From positions 124,001 to 188,000 of the forward strand of contig NZ_CP071247.1 in the NCBI RefSeq assembly GCF_017301335.1: DNA of 64,000 nt. Direction: 5' to 3'. The notes beneath the pieces were generated by a model, which had not been told where the DNA came from, did not search any database, and worked only from the letters and a program-made list of their open reading frames with translations. The stretch comes from Marinobacter salinisoli (GTDB taxonomy: Bacteria; Pseudomonadota; Gammaproteobacteria; Pseudomonadales; Oleiphilaceae). Of the stretch, positions 51,186 to 60,657 are shown one piece after another. A program made the position numbers and the translations under genes. Numbering within the stretch: the first letter of the stretch is position 1; the number at the start of each line of letters is the position of its first letter.

Positions 51186-52274
51186 TTAGTCAGACTTGAC
51201 CGAGGTCCAGGTACGCGTCATGTAACGATTGATTTTCTCTGGCAGAACCTCAAACGTGAACAACTTGGTACCCTCGACCGGGTAGATACCGGGATGCTCC
51301 AGGATTTCCGGGTCGATGAACTCATTGGCTGCAACGTTAGGGGATCCGTACCAAACATAGTTGGTAATGTCGGCGCCGATCTGTGCGTCCAGAACGAAGT
51401 TGATGAACTCGTGGGCCTCGTCGACATTCTTGGAGTCTTTTGGAATCGCCATCATGTCAGACCACATCGCCGTGCCTTCTTTCGGGATGTAGTAAGCCAC
51501 TTCGACGCCGTTTTCGGCTTCTTCTGCACGGGCCGCGGCCTGGAAGACGTCACCGCTGTAACCAATGGCCAGACAGATGTCGCCGTTGGCCAGATCAGAG
51601 ATGTAGCGAGAGCTGTGGAAGTAAGTGATGCTCGGCTTGATGCTCTTCATCAGCTCGGCGGCCTTGTCGTAGTCGGCACGATCCTTGGAGTTGGGATCCA
51701 GCCCCAGGTAGGACAGGGCCAGAGGCAGCACTTCTGCCGGCGAGTCGAGCACCGCGATGCCACAGTCGGCCAGCTTGGATGCGTATTCCGGGTTGAAGAT
51801 CAGGTCCCAGCTCTCGGTGGGCGCGTCTTCGCCCAGGGCTTCTTCAACCTTGGCAACGTTGTAGCCAATACCGGTGGTACCCCACTGGTAAGGAACACCG
51901 TATTGGTTGCCTTTGTCGTAGTTTTCCAGGTTGCCCAGCAGGTTATTATCCAGGTTGTCCCAGTTCGGGATCTTGGACTTATCCAGTTTCTGGTAGGCAC
52001 CGGCCATGACGTGGCGCGCCAGATAATCGGATGTCGGTACCACTACGTCGTAGCCAGACTGACCAGACAGAAGTTTGGCCTCCAGAACTTCGTTGGAGTC
52101 GAAGACGTCGTAGGTGACTTTGATGCCGGTCTTGGCTTCAAATTTTTCAATCGTGTCTTCAGCGATGTAGTCGGACCAGTTGTAGACGCGAACGACGCGG
52201 TCGTCGGCCATGCTGGCTGAAGCGACCGTGCTTGCGACAGCTAACCCGAGAAGGGACTTCGTTACTGCTTTCAT
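51186..52274 (-). CDS. potF: Putrescine-binding periplasmic protein PotF
   Basis: The 362-residue protein has a signal peptide (LLGLAVASTVASASMA). The polyamine-binding fold contains [39 protein letters not shown] and [16 protein letters not shown]. The PotF family binds putrescine with conserved Trp and Asp residues, and the WSDY motif near the N-terminus is present. It shares high similarity with a second binding protein at 57617-58717, so the locus has two. It belongs to the potFGHI operon. Confidence 0.93.
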   Translation of the reverse strand: MKAVTKSLLGLAVASTVASASMADDRVVRVYNWSDYIAEDTIEKFEAKTGIKVTYDVFDSNEVLEAKLLSGQSGYDVVVPTSDYLARHVMAGAYQKLDKSKIPNWDNLDNNLLGNLENYDKGNQYGVPYQWGTTGIGYNVAKVEEALGEDAPTESWDLIFNPEYASKLADCGIAVLDSPAEVLPLALSYLGLDPNSKDRADYDKAAELMKSIKPSITYFHSSRYISDLANGDICLAIGYSGDVFQAAARAEEAENGVEVAYYIPKEGTAMWSDMMAIPKDSKNVDEAHEFINFVLDAQIGADITNYVWYGSPNVAANEFIDPEILEHPGIYPVEGTKLFTFEVLPEKINRYMTRTWTSVKSD

Positions 52275-52399
52275 TGTGCCTCTACCTTTATTGATTTTTT
52301 ACTTTCCGGATACTGGTGAGCTTGTTTTTTTACCAGTCGTTAGTTCGGCGCAACAGCTTGAGCCGATCTAAATCCTGCCTGCCCGCTTCCGGGCACGCA

Positions 52400-53749
52400 T
52401 CAGACAGTCGAGAGCAGGTACTGACGCTCCCAGGAACTGATCACTTTCTTGAACCCTTCGTACTCCGCCCAGCGGGTGGCGACGAAACCATCGACGAAGG
52501 CATTGCCGAGAATCTCGCGGATTTCTTCGCAATTGCTCATGTTCTCCAGCGCCGCTTCAAGGTTCCACGGCATGGTGTCGTCGGCTTCATTGCCCATGCG
52601 GCCGGTCGCCGGTGTTCTGGGCTTCACCTCGTTGATCATGCCCAGGTAGCCACACAGCAGGTTGGCAGCCAGCGCAAGATACGGGTTCACATCGGAGCCC
52701 GGCAGGCGGTTTTCGACACGACGTGCGGCCGGCGGTGCATCCGGCACGCGCAGGCCAACGGTGCGGTTTTCTTCGGCCCACTCGATGTTTACCGGTGAGT
52801 TGCCATCGGCACCGGGCAGGTAACGGCGATAGCTGTTCACGTTCGGTGCCAGCATGGGCATCACGTTCGGAATGTACGCCTGGAGACCACCGATGTAATG
52901 GTGGAACAGCGTGGAAGCGGTGCCGTCTTTGTTGGAGAACAGGCTCTTGCCGGTTTTGGCATCGACCAGTGACTGGTGGATATGCATGGAGCTGCCCGGC
53001 TCACCGGACACCGGCTTGGCCATGAAGGTGGCGTTCATCTTGTGTTTCAGCGCGGCTTCGCGCACCAGACGCTTGAAAATGAACACCTGATCCGCCAGCT
53101 TCAGTGCATCGCCGTGGCGGAAGTTGAACTCCAGCTGCGCGGCACCCTCTTCGTGAATCAGGGTATCAATGTCCAGGCCCATCTCTTCGGCCCAGGCATA
53201 GATGTCTTCAACAATCGGGTCAAACTCGTTGGCGGCATCGATGCTGAAACTCTGGCGACCGCTTTCCTGGCGACCACTGCGGCCGTACGGCGGCTCCAGA
53301 GGGATGTCCGGATCGGTACTGCGCTTGGTCAGGTAGAACTCGACTTCCGGCGCCACGATGGGCTGCCAACCCTGATCTGCATAGAATGCGAGCACTTTTT
53401 TCAGCACGGCCCGCGGCGACAACTCCATCAGGTTACCCATGGAATCGTGGCAATCATGGATGATCTGCGCAGACGGCTCAGCGGCCCAGGGGATGGTGTA
53501 GGGGACGCCGTCCGGGCGCAGGATCATGTCAATGTCGCGCGGGTCGAGCAGCCGGTAGAAGACTTCGTCGTCGGGATAATCGCCCGTCGCGGTCTGCAGC
53601 AGAATGCTCTCGGGCAGACGAATGCCACCCTCAGCCAGGAACTTGTCCGTCGGCATGATCTTGCCGCGGGCGATTCCGGTCTGATCCGAGGTGATACATT
53701 CGATCTCAGTGATCTTGTGTTCGGTTAACCACTTCTTCAGTTCTTCCAT
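52400..53749 (-). CDS. puuA: Glutamine-synthetase-like gamma-glutamylpolyamine ligase (PuuA type)
   Basis: The protein (about 449 residues) belongs to the glutamine synthetase family. It has VAPEVEFYLTKRSTDPDIPL, GAAQLEFNFRHGDALKLADQ and the catalytic region MNATFMAKPVSGEPGSSMHI. The ending region NRLPGSDVNPYLALAANL is typical. It lacks the GlnA-type adenylylation segment. PuuA ligates glutamate to putrescine using ATP. I place the start at the ATG at 53749; an earlier start at 53848 would add a non-homologous leader. It lies six bases from puuD. Confidence 0.9.
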   Translation of the reverse strand: MEELKKWLTEHKITEIECITSDQTGIARGKIMPTDKFLAEGGIRLPESILLQTATGDYPDDEVFYRLLDPRDIDMILRPDGVPYTIPWAAEPSAQIIHDCHDSMGNLMELSPRAVLKKVLAFYADQGWQPIVAPEVEFYLTKRSTDPDIPLEPPYGRSGRQESGRQSFSIDAANEFDPIVEDIYAWAEEMGLDIDTLIHEEGAAQLEFNFRHGDALKLADQVFIFKRLVREAALKHKMNATFMAKPVSGEPGSSMHIHQSLVDAKTGKSLFSNKDGTASTLFHHYIGGLQAYIPNVMPMLAPNVNSYRRYLPGADGNSPVNIEWAEENRTVGLRVPDAPPAARRVENRLPGSDVNPYLALAANLLCGYLGMINEVKPRTPATGRMGNEADDTMPWNLEAALENMSNCEEIREILGNAFVDGFVATRWAEYEGFKKVISSWERQYLLSTV

Positions 53750-53754
53750 ACCTA

Positions 53755-54510
53755 TTACTTTGACTGTCGCGCACGACACGCATCGCCAAAGGCCTCGAAA
53801 ATAAGTTTTTGTTCTCGGTTTTCCATGACTTCCCATTCCGGATGCCACTGCACGGCCAGGCCAAAAGACAGGGCGTCGATGGAAAGCGCCTCGATGAGTC
53901 CGTCTGGTGCATTCGCTTCAACGGACAGACCAGACCCCAGGCGGTTAATACCCTGGGAGTGGAGCGAGTTCACGTTCATGGACGGGCGGTCAACGATGCC
54001 CTCCAGAAGGCCACCGGACACCAGGTCGACCCGATGCGCGGGGGCGTACTGCTCGGCAAGCGCAACCGTTTTGTCTTCCCGGTGATCGCTGAATCCGGCA
54101 ACGTCCTGCACCGCCTGATGCAACGATCCTCCCAGCGCGACGTTAATGTCCTGGAACCCCCGGCAAACGCCAAACAGGGGCAGATCGGATGCGATCACCG
54201 CATCGATCAGCGCTTTCGCTAACGCGTCACGACGGGCATCGTACCGATACGGCAGGTCGATTCGGGACTCGCCATACAGGTCGGGATCGGCCATGGAATA
54301 GGCGCCGGTCAGGAAGATGCCATCCAGGCGGCTAAGATAATCAGTTACCTGAACATCGGGCAACAAGGACGGCAGGATGATTGGTACCACACCTGACGCC
54401 TGCGCCAGAGCAGTGACATATTTGTCGCCCGCGGTGTGAAACACATGCGGATCAATCGTCTGGGTATCGCTTATCACCCCAACCAGCGGTTTTCGATTTA
54501 AATTCATCAT
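53755..54510 (-). CDS. puuD: Gamma-glutamyl-GABA hydrolase PuuD (class I amidotransferase-like)
   Basis: This cysteine hydrolase of about 251 residues has the nucleophile in PLFGVCRGFQDINVALGGSL and the His-Glu pair in AVQWHPEWEVM. It is the C26-type family that includes PuuD. It releases GABA and glutamate from gamma-glutamyl-GABA, the last hydrolytic step of the Puu pathway. Possible starts are ATG 54510, ATG 54507 or GTG 54522; none has a clear box. It is divergent from a second ligase gene, with two PuuR-like boxes between them. Confidence 0.9.
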   Translation of the reverse strand: MMNLNRKPLVGVISDTQTIDPHVFHTAGDKYVTALAQASGVVPIILPSLLPDVQVTDYLSRLDGIFLTGAYSMADPDLYGESRIDLPYRYDARRDALAKALIDAVIASDLPLFGVCRGFQDINVALGGSLHQAVQDVAGFSDHREDKTVALAEQYAPAHRVDLVSGGLLEGIVDRPSMNVNSLHSQGINRLGSGLSVEANAPDGLIEALSIDALSFGLAVQWHPEWEVMENREQKLIFEAFGDACRARQSK

Positions 54511-54605
54511 TCTAGGTTGCACTCAAATCTTGAACACCCTCAGCATACACAACCATAAATTATTTTAAACACCAATTTCGTCATTTTCTTGCAAAAAGCT
54601 TTACA

Positions 54606-54616
54606 TGTTCAAAATA
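54606..54616. promoter_or_regulatory. PuuR-like box in the puuD-ligase divergent region
   Basis: Read on the minus strand with flanks this is TCAGTATTTTGAACA, matching 10 of 15 positions of the E. coli PuuR sequence. It lies about 96 bases before puuD. Confidence 0.45.
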
Positions 54617-54724
54617 CTGATTTCGACTGCCCCATTCTTGGGCACGACACCCCCATTTTGTGCATTATATTGACCTTTTTAGCGAGGGTTTTGTTTGAAC
54701 TCACTCAGAAATACAGTTAACTTA

Positions 54725-54737
54725 TGTTCAATATATA
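54725..54737. promoter_or_regulatory. PuuR-like box upstream of the second ligase gene
   Basis: Read on the minus strand with flanks this is TCTATATATTGAACA, matching 11 of 15 positions of the E. coli PuuR sequence. It lies 59 bases before the ATG at 54796. Confidence 0.5.
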
Positions 54738-54795
54738 GATCACCCATAACGCACGCATGCGCAGCCAGTCTGCAGAACAACACGGGCCGAACTCT

Positions 54796-56154
54796 ATGAC
54801 TGAGAACGAAGTCTCCGCTTTTCTGAAGCGCTATCCGAAGGTCACCACCATAGAACTGCTGATCAGTGACTTGAACGGTGTTCTGCGTGGAAAGCGAATT
54901 GAACGCAATCTACTGGAAAAGGTTGTCACTCAGGGCTTTTATCTGCCGGGTTCTGTGATGTCGCTGGACGCCACGGGAACCACGGTGGAATCGGCGGGAC
55001 TGGGCGTGGACGTGGGTGATCGCGACCAGAGATGCCGACTGATTCCGGAGACGTTGGCCATTGTGCCCTGGATTGAGGACGGCAGCCGGGCGCAGGCGCT
55101 GTGCACCATGGTCGATGACAACGACGAACCCTTTTTCAGCGACCCACGCCAGATTCTCTGTAACGCCCTTGAGCGCTTTAACAAACTGAACTATCAGGTG
55201 GGCTTCGCCGCCGAGCTGGAATTCTACCTGGTGGATATGGATCGCGATGCCCAAGGCGGGCTGCGTCCGCCAGCATCCTCGACCACCGGCCGCCGTATGG
55301 GCTCCTGCCAGGTCTACTCCATTGACGACCTGAATGAATACGACGCCTTTATTCAGGATGTGCTCCAGGCCGCCCGGGCGCAGAACATACCCGCAGACAC
55401 GGTGATTGCAGAGTACGCACCCGGCCAGTTTGAGGTGAACCTGCACCATTCGGACAACATCGTGCGGTCGGTTGACCATGCCATTCTGCTGAAGCGGGTT
55501 ATCCGCCACGTTGCCCGAAAGCACGGAATGGAAGCCACCTTCATGGCGAAACCCTATATTGAAGAGTCGGGAAATGGCCTGCACATGCACCTGAGCCTGA
55601 TGCAGGATGGCAAGAACGTGCTGGCGGCAGACAACCCGGTCGATAATCCCATCATGCGCAATATGGTTGCCGGTCTGCTCAGCATGGCGGACAGCACCCA
55701 GGCGTTTATGGCCCCGAACATCAACAGTTACCGTCGCCTGGCGCCGGGCGCCTTTGCGCCGACCGCCAAGAACTGGGGCTACGATAACCGCACGGTCGCC
55801 TTGCGCATTCCCTCCGGCTCCAAAGCCGCTACCCGGATCGAACACCGCATGGCCGGTGCCGATGCCAACCCTTACCTGGTGGCAACGGCGGTGATCGCCG
55901 GCGTCACCGAAGGCATCCAGCACCGCATGGAACCGTCCGCCCCGGTAACCGGCAATGCCTACGACCAGGAACATCCGCATGTGGCCGACAATCTTCGTGA
56001 TGCCCTGCGCAACATGAAAAAAGACGTGCGCGTGGCGGACTGGTTCGGTGAATCCTTCGTGAAGGTTTACCAGGCCTGCAAATGGCACGACCTGCACCTG
56101 TTTGAACAACAGATTACCCAGCTGGAGTACGACCTGCTCCTGGGTTATGCCTGA
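54796..56154 (+). CDS. Second glutamine-synthetase-like gamma-glutamylpolyamine ligase
   Basis: This ligase of the glutamine synthetase family (about 452 residues) is a paralogue of the gene at 52400-53749. It starts MTENEVSAFLKRYPKVTTIE and has GFAAELEFYLVDMDRDA, GQFEVNLHHSDNIVRSVDHA and MEATFMAKPYIEESGNGLHM. It lacks an obvious adenylylation site. It probably glutamylates a different amine, such as spermidine, ethanolamine-like or diamine substrates. The start at 54796 is preferred; an ATG at 54757 would add 13 residues. Its stop overlaps the start of the following FAD oxidase gene, so the two act together. Confidence 0.85.
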   Translation: MTENEVSAFLKRYPKVTTIELLISDLNGVLRGKRIERNLLEKVVTQGFYLPGSVMSLDATGTTVESAGLGVDVGDRDQRCRLIPETLAIVPWIEDGSRAQALCTMVDDNDEPFFSDPRQILCNALERFNKLNYQVGFAAELEFYLVDMDRDAQGGLRPPASSTTGRRMGSCQVYSIDDLNEYDAFIQDVLQAARAQNIPADTVIAEYAPGQFEVNLHHSDNIVRSVDHAILLKRVIRHVARKHGMEATFMAKPYIEESGNGLHMHLSLMQDGKNVLAADNPVDNPIMRNMVAGLLSMADSTQAFMAPNINSYRRLAPGAFAPTAKNWGYDNRTVALRIPSGSKAATRIEHRMAGADANPYLVATAVIAGVTEGIQHRMEPSAPVTGNAYDQEHPHVADNLRDALRNMKKDVRVADWFGESFVKVYQACKWHDLHLFEQQITQLEYDLLLGYA

Positions 56155-57553
56155 TTCAAGCGCACTGACCCAAGCCGTTCTCTGGTGGCAGGGGCTGCCG
56201 GAACCTGAACCTGCCGCCCCCTGCCCCGAACTGCAGCCAGTGGATGTCGCCATTGTCGGTGCCGGCTTCACTGGTCTGTGGACCGCCTATTTTCTCAAGC
56301 AACTGCGCCCGGCCTGGCGCATCGCCATCTTCGAACAGCACCATGTTGGCTACGGCGCCTCTGGGCGCAACGGTGGCTGGCTCATCGGTGGCATCGCCGG
56401 CCAGGAAGACTGGCTCGGCAGCTTACCCGCCAGCGAGCGCGAGCAAAGTCAGCAATTGCTGTATGGCATCGTCGAGCGCGTTCGGGCCATTTGCGAACGG
56501 CACCGGATCGATTGTGATTTCAGTCATGCGGGGGTGCTGTACGCCGCAGCACGGTATCCCGAACAGATCCATGCCGCACGGTCGTGGCTGCACGGGATCC
56601 GCAGCAGCGGCCAACCGGAATCGGCCTTTCACTGGCTCTCGAAACCCGACACAGAAAGCCTTCTGAACCTGCCGGATGTTTATGGCGGGCTGTACTCACC
56701 CCACTGCGCAACCATCAACCCGATCAAGCTCTGCCTCGGCCTGGCCCACACACTCAAAGGCATGGGCGTTCAGATTGTTGAACGTGCACGGGTTGACGAA
56801 GTCACCAGCCGCAGACTCACCATCAACGCCCAACCGGTGCAATGTGGCCACATTGTGTTGGCGAGCGAAGCCTTCCCCGCCACCTGGCAACCACTGTCCA
56901 GAAAGCGGTTGCCGGTTTATTCCAACGTGATTGCCACACGAGCCCTGTCGGAACACGAATGGCAACAGACCGTGAACAAGCCCGGGCTGGCGTTCAGCGA
57001 CTTGTGCCGGAGCATTACCTATGGGCAGCGCAGTCAGGGCGGCCACATGGTGTTCGGCGCCCGCGGCGGCTATCAGTTTGGCGCAAGGGCACGCTTTGAA
57101 TTCACCCCGGACGACCCGGCTTTCCGGGCACCAGCCACCTTTCTCCGGCGCTTGTTCCCCAGCCTGACCGAACAGGACATCCAATACCGCTGGGCAGGCT
57201 CACTGGCCATGAGCCGCGGCTTTCGGCCGTTTGCCGGGTTCGATAAAGACAGCTGCATTGCCTATGCGGGCGGCTACGGCGGCGAGGGTGTCGGTGCCTC
57301 GCACCTGTTTGGTCAGACACTGGCCGAGCTGATCACTGAATCCGGCAGCATCTACACCCAGCAGCCGTGGGTGATCCGCGGCAGCCCCAGCCAATTGAAA
57401 AACTGGGAAGCCGAACCTGTGCCGTGGCTGGGTTATCACATGCTGGGCAAACTGTTCGCCCTGGAAGACTGGCTGTGCCACGAAAAGAAACTGCCGTGGC
57501 TGCACAAGCCATTGAACAGCCTGAGTCGTCTGGCCGGCGGGCTGATCACTTAA
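56147..57553 (+). CDS. FAD-dependent amine oxidoreductase (DAO family)
   Basis: The product (about 468 residues) is a DAO-family flavoprotein with the FAD motif VAIVGAGFTGLWTAYFLKQL and GYGASGRNGGWLIGGIAGQE. The C-terminal YAGGYGGEGVGASHLFGQTL is also present. It is similar in type to PuuB. The start is the ATG at 56147, which overlaps the ligase stop (ATGCCTGA). It likely oxidises the gamma-glutamyl amine made by that ligase. It is longer than the other two PuuB-like proteins and has a C-terminal extension of about 60 residues. Confidence 0.86.
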   Translation: MPDSSALTQAVLWWQGLPEPEPAAPCPELQPVDVAIVGAGFTGLWTAYFLKQLRPAWRIAIFEQHHVGYGASGRNGGWLIGGIAGQEDWLGSLPASEREQSQQLLYGIVERVRAICERHRIDCDFSHAGVLYAAARYPEQIHAARSWLHGIRSSGQPESAFHWLSKPDTESLLNLPDVYGGLYSPHCATINPIKLCLGLAHTLKGMGVQIVERARVDEVTSRRLTINAQPVQCGHIVLASEAFPATWQPLSRKRLPVYSNVIATRALSEHEWQQTVNKPGLAFSDLCRSITYGQRSQGGHMVFGARGGYQFGARARFEFTPDDPAFRAPATFLRRLFPSLTEQDIQYRWAGSLAMSRGFRPFAGFDKDSCIAYAGGYGGEGVGASHLFGQTLAELITESGSIYTQQPWVIRGSPSQLKNWEAEPVPWLGYHMLGKLFALEDWLCHEKKLPWLHKPLNSLSRLAGGLIT

Positions 57554-57563
57554 GCAGGCAAAA

Positions 57564-57597
57564 AAAAAGCCGGTAACACATGTGTTACCGGCTTTTT
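57564..57597. terminator. Bidirectional terminator palindrome
   Basis: A perfect 34-base palindrome, with AAAAAGCC and GGCTTTTT at its ends and ACACATGTGT at its centre. It lies between the convergent oxidase gene and the binding-protein gene. It can terminate both strands. Confidence 0.9.
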
Positions 57598-57616
57598 CGT
57601 CAGCACTCAAACCCGA

Positions 57617-58717
57617 TTAGTTACCAGATTTGATGGTCTGCCAGGAGCGCGTCACGATGCGATCGATTTTGCGCGGCAGCACTTTAAAGGTGTACAGCTT
57701 GGCCTCGACCTCAGGAGTCGGGTAGATGCTTGGATCACCCGTCACTTCTTCATCGATCAACGGCGTTGATGCGCTGTTGCCATTGGCATACCAAACGTAG
57801 TTGGATACGCCGGCAATTACCTCGGCATCCATCAGGTAGTTAATCAGCTGATGAGCTTCGTCGACGTTGCTGGCATCCGCCGGAATGGTCAGCATGTCGA
57901 ACCACATGCCCGCACCTTCTTTCGGAATGGTGTACGCCACTTCCACGCCGTTACCCGCTTCTTCGGCACGCGTGGCGGCCTGAAGAATGTCACCGCTCCA
58001 GCCGACGGCCACACAGATGTCACCATTGGCCAGATCGCCAATAAAGCGGGAGCTGTGGAAGTAAGTCACGTGCTGTGCCAGTTCGCTCAGCAGTGCCTCG
58101 GACTGCTCATAGTCTTTCGGGTTTTCGGAATTCGGATCCAGCCCCAGGTAGTGCAGCGCTGCGGGAATCACCTCGGCCGGTGCGTCCAGAAACGCAACGC
58201 CACAGTCGCTGAGCTTGGCGAGGTTCTCTGGCTTGAACACCAGATCCCAGGAGTCCGTCGGGGCATCCTCACCCAAAACTTCCGCCACCTTTTGGGGGTT
58301 ATAACCAATGCCCGTGGTGCCCCACAGATAGGGCACTGAGTACTGGTTGCCCGGATCAATGGTTTCAATCACTTTCATGATCACCGGGTTCAGGTTATCC
58401 CAGTTGGTGAGCTTGCTCTTATCCAGCTTCTGGTACGCGCCTGCAGTAATCTGCTTGCCCATGAACGATGCCGAAGGCACCACCACATCGTAACCGGACG
58501 ATCCGGCCAGCAGCTTCGCTTCCAGCACTTCGTTGCTGTCAAACACATCGTATTTGACGGTAACGCCGGTGCTTTCGGTAAACCCAGGCAGGGTTTCCTC
58601 GGCGATGTAGTCTGACCAGTTGTAAAAATTAACGTTACCTGCGGCCATTGCATTGCCAGCCATGCTTACGCCGAGCAGTGAGGTGGTAGCCAGTACGGTG
58701 AGTTTCTCTTTCAACAT
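57617..58717 (-). CDS. Second putrescine/polyamine-binding periplasmic protein (PotF type)
   Basis: This 366-residue binding protein has a signal peptide ([17 protein letters not shown]). The same signatures as PotF are visible: [36 protein letters not shown] and [18 protein letters not shown]. It is a paralogue of the gene at 51186-52274. No permease or ATPase genes are adjacent, so it may use PotGHI or feed a sensory function. A different polyamine, such as spermidine, is a reasonable guess. Confidence 0.9.
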   Translation of the reverse strand: MLKEKLTVLATTSLLGVSMAGNAMAAGNVNFYNWSDYIAEETLPGFTESTGVTVKYDVFDSNEVLEAKLLAGSSGYDVVVPSASFMGKQITAGAYQKLDKSKLTNWDNLNPVIMKVIETIDPGNQYSVPYLWGTTGIGYNPQKVAEVLGEDAPTDSWDLVFKPENLAKLSDCGVAFLDAPAEVIPAALHYLGLDPNSENPKDYEQSEALLSELAQHVTYFHSSRFIGDLANGDICVAVGWSGDILQAATRAEEAGNGVEVAYTIPKEGAGMWFDMLTIPADASNVDEAHQLINYLMDAEVIAGVSNYVWYANGNSASTPLIDEEVTGDPSIYPTPEVEAKLYTFKVLPRKIDRIVTRSWQTIKSGN

Positions 58718-58833
58718 GCTTTTACGTTCCTTTTTCTAATAATTTATAGATCGTTGCTGTTGGCGAGTACGTCCATGCTTTTCTCATTCTTTATATACAC
58801 GATGGCCTCCATGCCACCGCCCGGGTTCCACGC

Positions 58834-58862
58834 AAAAAAAATCAGGGCATAAGCCCTGATTT
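58834..58862 (-). terminator. Intrinsic terminator after the GNAT gene
   Basis: On the minus strand AAATCAGGGC, loop TTAT and GCCCTGATTT form a 10-bp stem. The stem runs into a continuous T tract of about eight bases. It overlaps the stop codon of the acetyltransferase gene. Confidence 0.85.
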
Positions 58863-59349
58863 AGAGTGTCATTACCATTTGAACGGCACGGTTTCCGTAG
58901 CCTTTTTCCGGCGCCACAGGGGCCGTGATTTCAAACCCCCTGTGCTGCCAATAATCCTGCGAGTCGTTCACGGCTACCAGAGCAAGGGTTGTGAGGTTCT
59001 CACGTCGAACCTGTTCGATCAGTTCCTGCCAAAGCAACCTTGAAAGCCTCCTTCCCCGGGCGCTCGGTGCGAGCGCCATGTCATGGATATACATAACATT
59101 ACCGCCAATGGCTGGCAATGGCTGGTCAAGCGCTGGCACATCCGTTGCACTCGGCCAGCGATGGGCGAGCAGATACCCCGCCACCTGGTCATCACCATCG
59201 GTGACCACCCAGCAGGTATCCGGGGAACGCTGCTGTTTCTGCTGCAACACCGCAATCTCTTCATGCAGGTCGTCGGGGTAGGCCTGCCGTTGAATAGCAT
59301 CAATAGCAGGCCAGTCTGAGCCTTGAATCGGGCGCACTGCGACAGTCAC
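58861..59349 (-). CDS. GNAT-family N-acetyltransferase
   Basis: The product (about 162-167 residues) has the GNAT signature MALAPSARGRRLSRLLWQEL (acetyl-CoA loop) and a C-terminal DSQDYWQHRGFEIT strand. The gene follows directly the FAD oxidase gene at 59365 and probably shares its transcript. GTG 59349 is preferred because a GGGGGAG box is well placed; GTG 59364 is an alternative. Acetylation of a polyamine is an attractive role in this cluster but is only inferred. Confidence 0.82.
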   Translation of the reverse strand: MTVAVRPIQGSDWPAIDAIQRQAYPDDLHEEIAVLQQKQQRSPDTCWVVTDGDDQVAGYLLAHRWPSATDVPALDQPLPAIGGNVMYIHDMALAPSARGRRLSRLLWQELIEQVRRENLTTLALVAVNDSQDYWQHRGFEITAPVAPEKGYGNRAVQMVMTL

Positions 59350-59364
59350 CACCGGCTCCCCCAC

Positions 59365-60651
59365 CTAAACGCCAAGTTTGTCGCGCAGCCCGTAATACAG
59401 CGCGCCTATCGCGGTGTATGGGGCCCGGAGCAAACGCCCGCCTGGGAACGGAAAGTGTTTCAGCTGCCCGAAGGCATCGAACCGTTCGGCCTGCCCTTTC
59501 AGCGCTTCTGCCACCAGACGACCGGCGAGATGCGTGGTGGTCACACCGTGTCCGGAGTACCCCTGAGCGTAGAAAATCTTCGGTGTCAGACGGCCAAACT
59601 GCGGCAAACGGCTCATGGTCAGCAGGAAGTCACCGCCCCAGGCAAAATCAAACTTCACGCCTTTGAGCTGCGGGAAGGTCTTTTCCAGATGCCCCCGGAT
59701 AAACCGCTCAATGGACGCAGGGTCGCCACCGCCATAGGTAACGCCGCCACCGTACAGCAGTCGGTTGTCACCGGTAACGCGATAGTAGTCGAGCTTGTAG
59801 TTACAGTCCTCGACACAATGTCCGCCCGGGATCAGCGACTTCGCCACGGACTCGTCGAGCACTTCGGTGGTGACAATCTGGGTGCCACAGGGCATGGCCT
59901 TGGCGTCGAGTTCCGGCACAAGCCCGCCCATATAGGCGTTGCCGGCCAGCAAAACGTAATCCGCAGTCACCTGCCCCGAGGCCGTCTTGACCACAGGGCG
60001 CTCACTGCGAATCAGGTCAACCACCCTGGAATCCTCGAAAACCTGGCCACCGAGGTTTTCGAACGCCGCCACTTCACCCAGCAGCAGGTTCAGCGGGTGG
60101 ATGTGCCCACCGTTATGGTCGAGCAGGCCGCCGACGTATGCATCACTGGCGATGTGCTTGCGGATACCGTCGGCATCCAACAGTTCCAGGTTGCTGTGCC
60201 CGAAACGCTCCCAGAGCTGCTGCTGTTCGGTCAGCTCATGCATCTGGCGCTTGTTGAACGCCGCGAAAATGCCACCGGGTTTGTAATCGCACTGAATATC
60301 GTATTTCTCAATGCGTTCGCGGATGATGTTGGCGCCTTCAAAGGCCATATCACCCAGCGCCTTGCCCAGCTCGCTTCCGTAGTTGTTTTCGATAACGTCG
60401 ATGTCACGGCTGTAGCTGTTCACCAGCTGACCGCCATTGCGGCCGCTGGCGCCAAAGCCGATACGTGCCGCTTCCAGAACGACCACTTTGAAACCGGCTT
60501 CGGCCAGATGCAAAGCCGATGAAATGCCGGTAAAGCCGGCGCCGACAATACAGACATCGGCTTCGATGGCGTCAGTCAGTGCCGCGCGATCGGTCTTGTC
60601 GTTACGGGTAGCGGCGTAATAAGAGCCTGTGTGTTCCGTGCGCTGCGCCAT
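59365..60651 (-). CDS. FAD-dependent amine oxidoreductase (PuuB-like)
   Basis: The 428-residue flavoprotein has the FAD motif VCIVGAGFTGISSALHLAEA, IGFGASGRNGGQLVNSYSRD and the C-terminal YSGHGVTTTHLAGRLVAEA. It closely resembles PuuB and is the third such oxidase in the window. It lies between a cupin gene six bases upstream and an acetyltransferase gene downstream, all on the minus strand. Its substrate may be a gamma-glutamylated amine or a free amine. A puuB assignment would be arbitrary. Confidence 0.87.
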   Translation of the reverse strand: MAQRTEHTGSYYAATRNDKTDRAALTDAIEADVCIVGAGFTGISSALHLAEAGFKVVVLEAARIGFGASGRNGGQLVNSYSRDIDVIENNYGSELGKALGDMAFEGANIIRERIEKYDIQCDYKPGGIFAAFNKRQMHELTEQQQLWERFGHSNLELLDADGIRKHIASDAYVGGLLDHNGGHIHPLNLLLGEVAAFENLGGQVFEDSRVVDLIRSERPVVKTASGQVTADYVLLAGNAYMGGLVPELDAKAMPCGTQIVTTEVLDESVAKSLIPGGHCVEDCNYKLDYYRVTGDNRLLYGGGVTYGGGDPASIERFIRGHLEKTFPQLKGVKFDFAWGGDFLLTMSRLPQFGRLTPKIFYAQGYSGHGVTTTHLAGRLVAEALKGQAERFDAFGQLKHFPFPGGRLLRAPYTAIGALYYGLRDKLGV

Positions 60652-60657
60652 CGTCGG

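Noticed and set aside
54910-56271. A 453-codon minus-strand open frame
   Set aside because: It lies opposite the second glutamine-synthetase-like ligase and shows no domain of its own.
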